Below are positions 6,162-14,552 of a stretch of DNA of 15,765 nucleotides, one piece after another. The DNA is taken from the NCBI GenBank assembly GCA_039026975.1, contig JBCCLI010000125.1, positions 1-15,765 on the forward strand, given 5' to 3'. The notes under the pieces are model-generated. The model had not been told where the DNA came from, did not search any database, and saw only the letters and a program-made list of their open reading frames with translations. Both the position numbers and the translations under genes were made by a program. The DNA comes from JBCBKZ01 sp039026975. Its GTDB lineage: Bacteria > Bacteroidota > Bacteroidia > J057. Position 1 is the stretch's first letter. Every line of letters begins with the position of its first letter.

Positions 6162-7175
6162 ATGTATTCAAAGATTCTCAGGGGTATATACTTTTTACTT
6201 TTTTTCCTGCTATCCTTTGACCAAGTATTCTCTCAGGAAAAGATAGCGCACTACATCTTCTTTAACCGGGATAGAGACAGAATTGCAGAAAAGACCTTTT
6301 TACAAGCGAAGCAGGTAAGAGGCGCACAGCTGAAATATACCTGGAAAGAACTGGAGCCAAGTCAAGACAGCTATGATTTCTCTGAAATAGAAAAAGACCT
6401 GACCTACCTTCAGCAACATGGGAAGGAGCTCTTTATCCAGTTGCAGGACGTAAGCTTCGATACAGCTATTCTTAATATTCCAACATACCTAGTTGAAAAC
6501 CCTATGTATCATGGAGGAGTGGCTATTCAGTACCTAACAGATGATGATGACAACATTATTCGGCAGGACGGCTATATGGCCAGAAGGTGGGACCCAGCCG
6601 TACAGACAAGGTTCTATGCCCTCCTTGATACGCTGGGGAAAAGATTTGATGGGAGAATAGCCGGCATCAACCTAGCGGAGACAGCGGTAGGCTTTGGTGA
6701 GAAAGGGAAATTATATCCAGAAGGATTCACCCCCGAGATATACCAGAAAGCCATACTCAGCCAAATGAAGGCACTCAAACGAGCCTTCCCCACTTCTATC
6801 TGCATACAATACGCTAATTTTATGCCTGGAGAATGGTTGCCTTGGGACGACATGGGCTACCTGGAAGGCTTATACAAGCTTGCTGCGGAGCAACAGATAG
6901 GCATGGGAGGACCAGATATCAAAATCTACAAAAAGGCCCAAATGAATCATAGCTATAAATTCCTGAAAGCCTATGCAGCTAATATTCCTACCGGTATGGC
7001 TGTCCAATGGGGAAACTATGAGGAACCTAATCCCAAAACCGGTAAGCAAGTAACCGTAGAAGAAATCTACCGGTTCGGACAAGGGGAAATAGGTCTTGGC
7101 ATTATTTTCTGGAGCACCCAAGAGCCTTATTATTCCAGGAAGCTATTGCCCTTTTTAGAGAGGCTAAATCCCTAA
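6162..7175 (+). CDS. Secreted TIM-barrel glycoside-hydrolase-like protein
   Basis: This is a 337-residue protein with an N-terminal signal peptide (hydrophobic residues about 8-20, likely cleaved near VFSQ). The mature part resembles clan GH-A glycosidases: the LKYTWKELEPSQDSYDF segment, a strand followed by W-x-x-LEP, is typical of GH42/GH5-type barrels. NLAET places Glu173 at the strand-4 acid/base-like position. WGNYEEPN (Glu287/Glu288) or WSTQEPY (Glu321) would supply a second acid. The exact GH family and substrate cannot be told from sequence alone. The start ATG is 13 bases after the PD40 remnant, and the gene is convergent with the alpha/beta hydrolase gene with a 10-base gap. It probably acts on polysaccharide in the periplasm or outside the cell. 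Confidence 0.6.
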   Translation: MYSKILRGIYFLLFFLLSFDQVFSQEKIAHYIFFNRDRDRIAEKTFLQAKQVRGAQLKYTWKELEPSQDSYDFSEIEKDLTYLQQHGKELFIQLQDVSFDTAILNIPTYLVENPMYHGGVAIQYLTDDDDNIIRQDGYMARRWDPAVQTRFYALLDTLGKRFDGRIAGINLAETAVGFGEKGKLYPEGFTPEIYQKAILSQMKALKRAFPTSICIQYANFMPGEWLPWDDMGYLEGLYKLAAEQQIGMGGPDIKIYKKAQMNHSYKFLKAYAANIPTGMAVQWGNYEEPNPKTGKQVTVEEIYRFGQGEIGLGIIFWSTQEPYYSRKLLPFLERLNP

Positions 7176-7185
7176 TCACTAAAGT

Positions 7186-8187
7186 CTACAAGCCTGCCAG
7201 TGCCACTGTGCTCTTCACTGCTCTGCCAGATGCTCTCCAAGCTGAGGAAACCCCATCTTCCACCCATCCAAAGCTGAGAATATCATTTAGGCCTTGCTCA
7301 TCTTCATACACAAGCGGTTGAGCATAGCCTTCTTCCATTTCCAACCTATTAGCCTCAGTCCAGAGAGAAACCTGATGTGCCAGCCAGACAGGAGCATCTA
7401 TGGGGATGCCATGCCCTGCAGACTCATGCATTAGCCTGTCTGCTTGCAGGTGGTCAGCTACTTTCTGGATACACACCTCATCTACAATTCTATCCCCTCT
7501 TGATCCCACCACCAAGACAGGAATAGCAGGCCTAACTTCTGGGGTGAGGTAAAACATCCCCGCCATGGTTTGCTTGAAGAGGGTATGCTTACTTACGGGC
7601 CGCTTTTCCTGTATGTCTATCCACCTCCTGAGAATGGAATCATTCTCTGCATACAGATTACTGTTGATATGGAGAAATTTAGCTTCCCGCTCTTCTACGG
7701 CTGAGGTGAAAAATATATCAAAAAACTCCTTTTTGGCAGCCTGCTGAACCCTCTCCTTTTTCTTGCATACCTTTCTCAGGCTCGTTCCTACCAGGATGAG
7801 TGCATGGAAATTCTCCGGTTGGTGCAGGACCCACTCCAGGGCCACATTTCCAGAAAGAGAGGTAGCCAGCAGAATATTTTTTCCTTCTTTATCTATGAGA
7901 GAATCCTTGTAGGTAGCTTGTAGAAAACTCGCCATTCCTTCTATGGCTATTTTGGCAGGCTCTTCATGAAACCTACCTGCTCCCGGCAGATCTAGCAGCG
8001 TAAAGCTTGTAGAGGGATACACTGCTTGTACTTCTTGCATGAAGGTATTCCCCCAATGACCGGATTCTCTGCCCAGTCCTCTCAATAGGTAAAAATTGAG
8101 GGCTTCCTTTTCAGAAGGTACCTGGGCTAGGGCTAGCTGTGCAAATAGGCATAGGATAAAACAAGGAAGGAAAGCATGTCTATTCAT
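7186..8187 (-). CDS. Exported alpha/beta-hydrolase-fold protein
   Basis: This is a 333-residue protein. I prefer ATG at 8187 over ATG at 8214 because it places a normal signal peptide (NRHAFLPCFILCLFAQLALA) at the N-terminus; the longer form would be 342 residues. The core has the alpha/beta hydrolase layout: LLRGLGRESGHWG oxyanion-like segment, LLDLPGAG, the nucleophile elbow ATSLSG with Ser110, GSRGDRIVD with Asp232 as the likely acid, and SAGHGIPID with His259. The elbow has Ala and Ser where the consensus G-x-S-x-G has glycine, a modest departure. After the fold come about 50 C-terminal residues with no recognised domain. Likely an esterase or acyl hydrolase of the periplasm; substrate unknown. 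It is convergent with the preceding gene and downstream of mscL on the same strand. Confidence 0.75.
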   Translation of the reverse strand: MNRHAFLPCFILCLFAQLALAQVPSEKEALNFYLLRGLGRESGHWGNTFMQEVQAVYPSTSFTLLDLPGAGRFHEEPAKIAIEGMASFLQATYKDSLIDKEGKNILLATSLSGNVALEWVLHQPENFHALILVGTSLRKVCKKKERVQQAAKKEFFDIFFTSAVEEREAKFLHINSNLYAENDSILRRWIDIQEKRPVSKHTLFKQTMAGMFYLTPEVRPAIPVLVVGSRGDRIVDEVCIQKVADHLQADRLMHESAGHGIPIDAPVWLAHQVSLWTEANRLEMEEGYAQPLVYEDEQGLNDILSFGWVEDGVSSAWRASGRAVKSTVALAGL

Positions 8188-8291
8188 GAGTAAACTTTTC
8201 TCAATGACAGCCATACATGCCTTAGGTGTGAAGCTTAAGGTATGAAGGGAGAAATCCTAAGTACCAAGGGGGGAATTGGGGGCATAAATAA

Positions 8292-8313
8292 AGGGAGACT
8301 GGTAAGCCTCCCT
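8292..8313 (-). terminator. Probable intrinsic terminator after mscL
   Basis: On the minus strand, AGGGAG (8313-8308) pairs with CTCCCT (8297-8292), followed by TTATTTATG. The stem is short and the T-run interrupted, but the position, just after the mscL stop, suits a terminator separating mscL from the hydrolase gene. Confidence 0.5.
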
Positions 8314-8336
8314 ACTAATAATGCTTGTGTTATCTC

Positions 8337-8735
8337 TTATGACTGACTTTTCAGTACATCTCTGATTTCCGTTAGGAGCTTCTCCTCTGCTGAAGGCTCT
8401 GGAGGAGCGGCAGGTGCTTCTTCCTCTTTTCTTTTGCTATTATTGTAAGCCTTTATGACCAGGAATATGACAAAAGCCACTATCAAAAAGTCTACAATAT
8501 TCTGCACAAAGGCGCCGTAGTTTAAGGTAACAGCTTCTACCTCTCCTTCAGCTTCCTTTAGTACCATTTTCAGGTCAGTAAAGTTGACCCCACCTAGTAA
8601 TAGCCCTATGGGAGGCATAATGATGTCATTCACAAATGACGTAACTATTTTCCCGAAAGCACCTCCTATGATCACAGCTACTGCCAGATCCAGGATATTT
8701 CCTTTCATTATAAATTCGCGAAATTCTTTAATCAT
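8337..8735 (-). CDS. mscL: Large-conductance mechanosensitive channel MscL
   Basis: This 132-residue inner-membrane channel opens under high membrane tension and releases solutes during hypo-osmotic shock; it works as a homopentamer. The sequence is typical throughout. There is an N-terminal amphipathic helix, MIKEFREFIMKGNILDLAVA. TM1 (AVIIGGAFGKIVTSFVNDII, about 20-40) has the small residues that line the gate, followed by MPPIGLLLGG. After a short periplasmic loop comes TM2 (FVQNIVDFLIVAFVIFLVIKA, about 76-96). The C-terminal cytoplasmic helix EEKLLTEIRDVL follows an Ala/Pro/Glu-rich linker. The length is normal for the family. It stands alone between the hydrolase gene and the divergent S9 peptidase gene. 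Confidence 0.97.
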   Translation of the reverse strand: MIKEFREFIMKGNILDLAVAVIIGGAFGKIVTSFVNDIIMPPIGLLLGGVNFTDLKMVLKEAEGEVEAVTLNYGAFVQNIVDFLIVAFVIFLVIKAYNNSKRKEEEAPAAPPEPSAEEKLLTEIRDVLKSQS

Positions 8736-8920
8736 GATGGTTTTGTTTTGGGTTAATGTGTAATTAGTTGACTCTGAAAAGAGTTTAAGGTCACAATTAA
8801 CCGAATTCTCTTAACTCATTCAAATTCTCATATTATCCAAAGATTTATGATTTTAGCATTGCTGATAAAATACTAGATCCCTATTTTAGCCCTTTACTCT
8901 ATACCCAAACCCTACGAGAG

Positions 8921-11707
8921 ATGAACAGACTCCTATTCTTACTTCTACCTTTCCTGCTTCCATGCATGCTATTTAGTCAGAATGTTCCTAAGAAAGTGCT
9001 GGGACATGAGGAGCTTATTAGCTGGAAGAAAATCAGAAACGTATCTATCAGTACAGATGGGAAATGGGTTTCCTACCGATTAGTTCCTGATGAAGGGGAT
9101 CCTTCTATGGTACTCATTAATACTAAGACCCAGGCAGAAAAAACCTTCCCTAGAGTCAAAAAGGGGGGATTTACCTATGATGCCAGTCATTTGGTTTTTC
9201 TGACCAGTCCACCCCAGGACTCACTGAAGGTCTTAAAGAGAAAGAAAACCAAGAAAGACGATCTTCCAAAGGATACGCTATATGTCTTAAATCTGGAGAA
9301 TCAAACATCCACTACTGTAGCCAATGTCTCCTCTTTTGACATACCAGAAAAGTGGAGTGGAAGTATTGCCTATATACCTGATTGGGAGTTACCCAAGCAG
9401 GATAGCACCTCCAAGGAAAAGCTGGCTAAGGAGAATGAAAAGAATGGAAAGAGAATCGTAGTTCATCAGTTAGCCAGCGGTAAAGAGGATACTATTTGGT
9501 ACGTGACAGAACACGCCTTTGCGGAGAAACAAGCCCAAATGGCTTTCATTACCTCTGGTAAAGGAAAAGAGTATGAACAGGGGGTGTATACATACGGACT
9601 TGCAGGTATGGAAGCAGCTCCCCTCTTTCAGCAGGCAGGCAAGCAAAAGCAGCTGGGCATACATGAGGAAGGGGAGATGATCACCTTTTTAGCTGACACA
9701 GATACCAGCGATCATCTCGTCCCAAACTGGAAACTTATGATGGCAGAAGGCTCCGACCCTGCCCAGGAGGTCTTGGCAGACCTCAGTTTTGCCCCTGAGC
9801 AATGGAGCATTAATGAGCATATGAAGCCTTTCTTTTCTGAGAATGGTAAAACCCTCTTCTTCGGTACCTCTCCAGCGCCCATGATAGAAGATACTACCCT
9901 TCTGCCTGAAGAAAAGCCAGGGGTGGAAGTTTGGCATTATCAGGACCCCCTACTGTACACCCAGCAAAAGGTAAGGGCTAAAGAAGAGAAAAAGAGAAGC
10001 TACTTGGCTTCCTATGATATAGCTAGCGGGAAAAGTCTCCAACTAGGAGGGAGTGATATACCTGAAGTCAGACTGGCAGAAGATAACACAGCTTCCTATG
10101 CAGCTGGTTATTCTCCCCTCCCCTATCTGCAAGAAATCTCCTGGTCCGCCGATAGAAAGAATGATGTGTATGCCATTTCTATCACAAATGGTGCGCGCAC
10201 CCAGGTAGCCACAGCCGTTAATGGCCGACCTTTACTGTCTCCTGCCGGGAAATATATGTATTGGTATGACAGAAATGATTCCTCCTGGTACGCCTATACT
10301 TTCCGCTCAGAAAAACTACATAAACTGACTTCTCCAGAGAAAGTACCCGTCTATGATGAGCAGAATGATAGGCCTATGCTGGCAGGATCTTATGGACCTG
10401 CCGGATGGATAGAAGAGGATGCAGCCTTACTGGTGTATGATAGATACGATATCTGGAAGCTAGACCCGGAGAACCAACTTGCTCCAGTGAATCTCACCAA
10501 AGGTAGGGCTGACCAACTCACCTATAGGTATATAGACCTGGATGAGGAAGAAGAGTCCATCCCTGCTTCAGGAAGTATTCTCCTACATAGAAAGAATAAT
10601 ATCAATATGGCTGAAGGGTACGTGGCTATGAACTGGAAAAAGCAAAAACTCACTACGCTCATTGAAGGGGAAGAACAATTCTCGGGAAGAATTTATAAAG
10701 CAGCTGAGGCGGATGAACTGGTGTATACCAGGGCTTCTTTCCGGAAGTTTCCCAACCTGCTACTTTCTGATGAGCGCTTTTCAACATCTACCCAAATCAG
10801 TGATGCCAATCCTCAGCAGGCAGATTACCTATGGGGAGATATTTCTCTCTATGAGTGGACATCTCTTGATGGAAAACCCCTTAGGGGCCTACTGCTAAAG
10901 CCAGAGAATTTTGATCCAAACAATAAGTATCCCATGATTGTGAACTTTTATGAAAAGAGTTCCGGAGGATTACATAGGCACAGGGCGCCTGAAGCCCATA
11001 GGTCTACCATCAATTACAGCTTTTATGCCAGTAGGGGCTATGTCATCTTTAACCCTGATGTTCCTTACAGGGATGGGTACCCAGGAGAGAGTGCTTATAA
11101 TGCAGTGATAGCCGGGGTTTCTTCCCTCATCAATGAAGGATTCATAGACAAGGATCGGGTGGGGGTCCAAGGCCATAGCTGGGGCGGATACCAAATAGCT
11201 TATCTGGTTACCAAAACAGATATGTTTGCCTGTGCAGAAGCAGGTGCCCCTGTGGTAAATATGATTAGTGCCTACGGAGGGATTAGGTGGCAAACGGGCC
11301 TCAGTAGGATGTTCCAGTACGAGCAGACCCAGAGCCGTATAGGAGGTACGCTATGGGAGTATCCTATGAGATATTGGGAGAATTCTCCTATTTTCTTCAC
11401 TGATAAAATCAATACGCCTGTGCTGATCATGCATAATGATGCTGACGGACATGTACCTTGGTACCAGGGGATAGAGTTTTTTGTGAGTATGAGAAGACTG
11501 GGGAAGCCTGCCTGGATGCTCAATTATAATGATGAGCCTCACTGGCCTTTAAAGCTTCAAAATAGGAAGGATTTCAACATCAGGATGCAGCAATTCTTTG
11601 ATTACTATTTGAAGGGAGCTCCTATTCCTAGCTGGATGGAGAGAGGTGTTCCGGCAGTAGAACAGGGAATCAGTACCGGTTATGAGTATTCTTCCGAGTC
11701 TGAATAG
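8921..11707 (+). CDS. Secreted S9-family (prolyl oligopeptidase-type) serine peptidase
   Basis: This 928-residue exported peptidase probably cleaves oligopeptides, as dipeptidyl- or acylaminoacyl-peptidase relatives do. A signal peptide (MNRLLFLLLPFLLPCMLFSQ) is followed by a long beta-propeller-like region of WD/PD40-type strands to about residue 640, then an alpha/beta hydrolase domain. The triad is visible: nucleophile Ser753 in GHSWGGYQ, Asp842 in NDADGHVPWYQG, and His874 in NDEPHWP. The segment GYPGESAYNAVIAGVSSLI (helix before the elbow) is also typical. The size is at the upper end for the family, as common in Bacteroidota homologues. It is transcribed divergently from mscL across a 185-base gap and stands 116 bases before the secernin-like gene. 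No promoter motif could be assigned with confidence. Confidence 0.93.
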   Translation: MNRLLFLLLPFLLPCMLFSQNVPKKVLGHEELISWKKIRNVSISTDGKWVSYRLVPDEGDPSMVLINTKTQAEKTFPRVKKGGFTYDASHLVFLTSPPQDSLKVLKRKKTKKDDLPKDTLYVLNLENQTSTTVANVSSFDIPEKWSGSIAYIPDWELPKQDSTSKEKLAKENEKNGKRIVVHQLASGKEDTIWYVTEHAFAEKQAQMAFITSGKGKEYEQGVYTYGLAGMEAAPLFQQAGKQKQLGIHEEGEMITFLADTDTSDHLVPNWKLMMAEGSDPAQEVLADLSFAPEQWSINEHMKPFFSENGKTLFFGTSPAPMIEDTTLLPEEKPGVEVWHYQDPLLYTQQKVRAKEEKKRSYLASYDIASGKSLQLGGSDIPEVRLAEDNTASYAAGYSPLPYLQEISWSADRKNDVYAISITNGARTQVATAVNGRPLLSPAGKYMYWYDRNDSSWYAYTFRSEKLHKLTSPEKVPVYDEQNDRPMLAGSYGPAGWIEEDAALLVYDRYDIWKLDPENQLAPVNLTKGRADQLTYRYIDLDEEEESIPASGSILLHRKNNINMAEGYVAMNWKKQKLTTLIEGEEQFSGRIYKAAEADELVYTRASFRKFPNLLLSDERFSTSTQISDANPQQADYLWGDISLYEWTSLDGKPLRGLLLKPENFDPNNKYPMIVNFYEKSSGGLHRHRAPEAHRSTINYSFYASRGYVIFNPDVPYRDGYPGESAYNAVIAGVSSLINEGFIDKDRVGVQGHSWGGYQIAYLVTKTDMFACAEAGAPVVNMISAYGGIRWQTGLSRMFQYEQTQSRIGGTLWEYPMRYWENSPIFFTDKINTPVLIMHNDADGHVPWYQGIEFFVSMRRLGKPAWMLNYNDEPHWPLKLQNRKDFNIRMQQFFDYYLKGAPIPSWMERGVPAVEQGISTGYEYSSESE

Positions 11708-11717
11708 AGAATTCTCT
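11706..11717. promoter_or_regulatory. Perfect 12-base palindrome, possible regulatory site
   Basis: AGAGAATTCTCT begins within the stop codon of the S9 peptidase gene. A related, interrupted palindrome, AGAGAA-TAT-TTCTCT, lies at 11781-11795, 28 bases before the secernin-like gene. Shared half-sites AGAGAA/TTCTCT suggest two sites for one dimeric regulator, but a chance AT-rich palindrome is possible. No T-run supports a terminator. Confidence 0.3.
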
Positions 11718-11780
11718 ACATAAAAGTGGTCTTTAGGGGCTGGGAGCATATAATTCTTCCAAAAGATTCGTTATTTTACC

Positions 11781-11795
11781 AGAGAATATTTCTCT
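11781..11795. promoter_or_regulatory. Interrupted palindrome upstream of the secernin-like gene
   Basis: AGAGAA (11781-11786) and TTCTCT (11790-11795) are spaced by TAT, 28 bases before the ATG at 11824. The half-sites match those of the palindrome at 11706-11717. Its position in the promoter region would suit an operator; this is inference. Confidence 0.3.
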
Positions 11796-11823
11796 CTAGT
11801 GAAATATTGTGTTAGTATAATCT

Positions 11824-13167
11824 ATGTCGGATATCTTTGTAGCGCCTCCTCTGGCTACCAGAAACGGATCCATGATACTCGGCAAAAATTCTGACCGGGA
11901 GCCCAATGAAGCCCAGGAAATCGTCAGGATTCCAGCCAAAGTCCACCAAGCCAGTCTTGCTCATACTACTTTTACCACCGTCCCTCAGGTGGCCAACACC
12001 TATGAGATGATCCTCTGCAAGCCCTTCCACGTATGGGGTGCAGAGATGGGGGTGAATGAGCACCAGCTGACCGTAGCCAATACCCAGGTGTATACTAAGG
12101 TCAGCATCTCTAAAAACAGGCAAGAGCTGACAGGACCAGATCTGGTTAGGCTGGCCCTGGAAAGGTGTAAACGCTCTTTTGATGCCTTAGAGCTCCTTAT
12201 AGCCTTGATAGAGGCGCATGGTCAAGACGCATTTGATGGGTACACACGTAAGGGGGAGTATCACCATAACAGCTTTGTGATGGCTGATCCTGAGGAGGCC
12301 TACCTGCTAGAAACAGCCGGAAGAGAATGGGTAGCTACTAAGCTGTGGGATTTCTACACCATCTCTAATGCCCTAAGCATAGAAACAGAATATGACTATT
12401 CCAGCAAACACCTCATCAGCTATGCCAAGAAGCAGGGGTGGTATAATGCGGGATCAGCCTTTAATTTTAAGAAGGTCTACACAGATAAAATTCAGACCTA
12501 TACTTCCAGAAGTTTTGAGCGGAGTAGGTTAGCAAAAGAAATTACCCAAGGCCAGCAGAAAGATTTTGATATTCAGAAGGGAATGGCCTTCCTGAGAAGC
12601 CTCTCAGAGTCAGCAGAAATTTTTGAACCTCGCCTGCATGGGAAGAGATCCATAAGCATGTATGCAAGTGGATGGGATGCCCCCAGACAGACAAATGGTT
12701 CCATGATAGTAGAGCTACATGCGCAGAAAGTACCCAAAATATGGGTTACCGGTACTTCTTCTCCAGACATTTCTATTTTCAAGCCCTTCTTCTTCCCCGG
12801 CAGGTCCATTATGGAAGGAGAATGGCCTTCTCCGGCAGAAAAGGCTGATGACTCCCTGTGGTGGACTCATGAACGCTTGCATAGAATGACCCAACGATAC
12901 TATGGTCATTTTTATGAGATGTTAGCCGAGGAGAGAGATCAGCTCCAGCAGGCTGTCCTGGAACACGTTCATGCTATCAGCCCAAGTAAAATGGATGCCA
13001 ATGAACTAGACCAGCTGGGATACTATTTTATCAATCAGCATAGGCATGCCATCAAAAACTGGATAGAAAAGGTCAAAGGGATGGAATCTCCCCAGCGAAA
13101 ATCTTTTAGACCGGTTTATCAGTTTTACTGGAACAAACAAAATAAATTTGCGGAGGTGTTCAGCTAA
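11824..13167 (+). CDS. Secernin-family (peptidase C69-like) protein with Ser in place of the N-terminal Cys
   Basis: This is a 447-residue protein without a signal peptide. Secernin-family signatures run the whole length: FVAPPLAT, LGKNSDREPNEAQE (19-32), VWGAEMGVNEHQLTVAN, GPDLVRLALER, LLETAGREWVA, KQGWYNAGSAFNF and DISIFKPFFF. The family has an Ntn-hydrolase fold, and C69 dipeptidases use an N-terminal cysteine exposed after Met removal. Here the protein begins Met-Ser-Asp-Ile-Phe-Val-Ala, with Ser2 (TCG) at that position. The start is secure because an in-frame TAA lies two codons upstream, so no hidden Cys start exists. Ser is a known nucleophile in other Ntn hydrolases, so activity is possible but altered. 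It is flanked by the S9 peptidase gene and the DUF2911 gene on the same strand. The substrate is unknown. Confidence 0.88.
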   Translation: MSDIFVAPPLATRNGSMILGKNSDREPNEAQEIVRIPAKVHQASLAHTTFTTVPQVANTYEMILCKPFHVWGAEMGVNEHQLTVANTQVYTKVSISKNRQELTGPDLVRLALERCKRSFDALELLIALIEAHGQDAFDGYTRKGEYHHNSFVMADPEEAYLLETAGREWVATKLWDFYTISNALSIETEYDYSSKHLISYAKKQGWYNAGSAFNFKKVYTDKIQTYTSRSFERSRLAKEITQGQQKDFDIQKGMAFLRSLSESAEIFEPRLHGKRSISMYASGWDAPRQTNGSMIVELHAQKVPKIWVTGTSSPDISIFKPFFFPGRSIMEGEWPSPAEKADDSLWWTHERLHRMTQRYYGHFYEMLAEERDQLQQAVLEHVHAISPSKMDANELDQLGYYFINQHRHAIKNWIEKVKGMESPQRKSFRPVYQFYWNKQNKFAEVFS

Positions 13168-13258
13168 AAGATAGGCTTTCTGTATAAAATAGTTGATATT
13201 CTCGCCTAATAATCAAAGATTTACAATCCCAAATTCATCATTAATACAACCCAAAACT

Positions 13259-14113
13259 ATGAGAAGAACTTTGATGCTTTCTTGTGTATTATTCAGCTTT
13301 CTAGCACTTACTATTTCTACACAAGCACAGCTTGATATGCCTGCACCTAGCCCTTTTAGTGAAATTACTCAGGCTGTAGGACTGGGGGAAGTTACTGTAG
13401 CTTATTCCAGACCTTCCATGAAAGGAAGAACCATCTTTGGAGAACTGGTCCCCTTTGGTAGTGCCTGGCGTACAGGTGCTAATGCCTCTACCAAGGTAAC
13501 CTTTAGTGAAGATGTAATGCTGGAAGGTAAAGCTGTACCAGCAGGTACCTATTCCCTATATACCATTCCAGGTAAAACAGCGTGGACTGTCATGCTACAT
13601 AAGAGCATGTCCCTGCTGATGGGAGACAGATACACTGAGGATGAAGAACAGGTAAGATTTACCATTACCCCTATGAATGATTTTCCGTTAACAGTGGAGA
13701 CTTTTACCATAGGTTTTGATAATGTAAAAAGTAATGGGGCTGAGCTAGCCATGTATTGGGAAAATACCCGTGCAGCTATTGGTATCACTACAGAGGTAGA
13801 CAGTAAGGTGATGGCACAGATTGAAGAAACACTGGCTGGCCCATCTCAGAACTTTTACTTTAATGCTGCTACTTATTTCTATGAGAATGGTAAAGACATT
13901 GCTCAGGCAGAAGCGTTCATCGCAAAGGCTGATCCTAATGAGGAAAGGTTCTGGATGCAAACCTGGAAGGCTCGTATCATGGAGAAAGCAGGAAAACCTG
14001 AACAAGCCATAGCTGCTTCCAAGAAGGCACTTGCCTTAGCTGAAAAGGCTGGTAACGGCGACTACGTAAAAATCAATAAAGATTTATTGACCAAGTGGAA
14101 CGCCTTAAACTAG
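13259..14113 (+). CDS. DUF2911 exported protein with helical C-terminal region
   Basis: This is a 284-residue protein starting at the first ATG in frame; an open extension to a TTG at 13193 has no signal-peptide character and is not preferred. The signal peptide (RRTLMLSCVLFSFLALTIST) ends near TQAQ. Residues about 27-165 match DUF2911, a family of exported Bacteroidota proteins of unknown function. Marks are SPFSEITQAVGLGEVTVAYSRP and then GRTIFGELVPFGSAWRTGANA, followed by VPAGTYSLYTIPG. Residues about 190-284 are helical with a TPR-like rhythm (YFNAATYFYENGKDIAQAEA, then WMQTWKARIMEKAGKPEQAI), as often seen in this family. A stem at 14129-14156 follows the stop. The function is not known. 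Confidence 0.92.
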   Translation: MRRTLMLSCVLFSFLALTISTQAQLDMPAPSPFSEITQAVGLGEVTVAYSRPSMKGRTIFGELVPFGSAWRTGANASTKVTFSEDVMLEGKAVPAGTYSLYTIPGKTAWTVMLHKSMSLLMGDRYTEDEEQVRFTITPMNDFPLTVETFTIGFDNVKSNGAELAMYWENTRAAIGITTEVDSKVMAQIEETLAGPSQNFYFNAATYFYENGKDIAQAEAFIAKADPNEERFWMQTWKARIMEKAGKPEQAIAASKKALALAEKAGNGDYVKINKDLLTKWNALN

Positions 14114-14128
14114 GATAACGTATATTAA

Positions 14129-14163
14129 GGAGGAGAATCATTATGGGTTCTCCTCCAACTTTT
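14129..14163 (+). terminator. Probable terminator after the DUF2911 gene
   Basis: A perfect 9-bp stem, GGAGGAGAA (14129-14137) with TTCTCCTCC (14148-14156), has a 10-base loop and is followed by AACTTTTCC. The T-run is short, so termination may be partial. The next gene starts only 16 bases after the stem, which could allow read-through control of the small exported protein. Confidence 0.6.
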
Positions 14164-14171
14164 CCTGGCGT

Positions 14172-14552
14172 ATGACTATTCGAATATATATTCTCTGCTG
14201 TGGGCTGTTTTTTCTCCTTCATACTGCCCTGGGCCAACAAACGGAAACATTTCGGCTTTCCCTCTCCCCTTCCACAGCCTCTCAGTCTTCCTACCTCCAA
14301 ACTTCTTACCCCCTTCCTGAATTATCAGCTGAGTTAGTACGGCCTATTACCCTGTTTGAAATACAGTCATGGACCATCAGTCCAGCCTACGTCACTCAAA
14401 ATCCTACGGGGGATACCTACCTATGTAGATTAGAAGATCAGTTAGAAGCCAGTATGAGGGTACCCGTTTGGGTAAATACCAAGGATGAGCGATACCAACG
14501 CATAACCACCTCTGAAAATATTAAGCTTCTCTTTAAACTAGTAAGATTCTAA
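14172..14552 (+). CDS. Small exported protein of unknown function
   Basis: I do not recognise this 126-residue protein. It has a clear signal peptide (TIRIYILCCGLFFLLHTALG, likely cut near GQQ) and a mature part of about 105 residues that is beta-strand-like, contains one Cys (YLCRLEDQLE), and ends LLFKLVRF with an aromatic residue. The ATG at 14172 follows the terminator-like stem of the DUF2911 gene. The stop codon overlaps the stop of the convergent thioredoxin-SPOR gene (CTAA at 14549-14552). A signal peptide plus an intact frame between two real genes supports it being genuine. Location is likely the periplasm or outer membrane. Confidence 0.65.
   Translation: MTIRIYILCCGLFFLLHTALGQQTETFRLSLSPSTASQSSYLQTSYPLPELSAELVRPITLFEIQSWTISPAYVTQNPTGDTYLCRLEDQLEASMRVPVWVNTKDERYQRITTSENIKLLFKLVRF

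Noticed and set aside
8736..8920. Divergent promoters between mscL and the S9 peptidase gene
   Set aside because: Promoters must exist here, but no pair of -33 TTTG and -7 TAnnTTTG elements with correct spacing could be placed on either strand.
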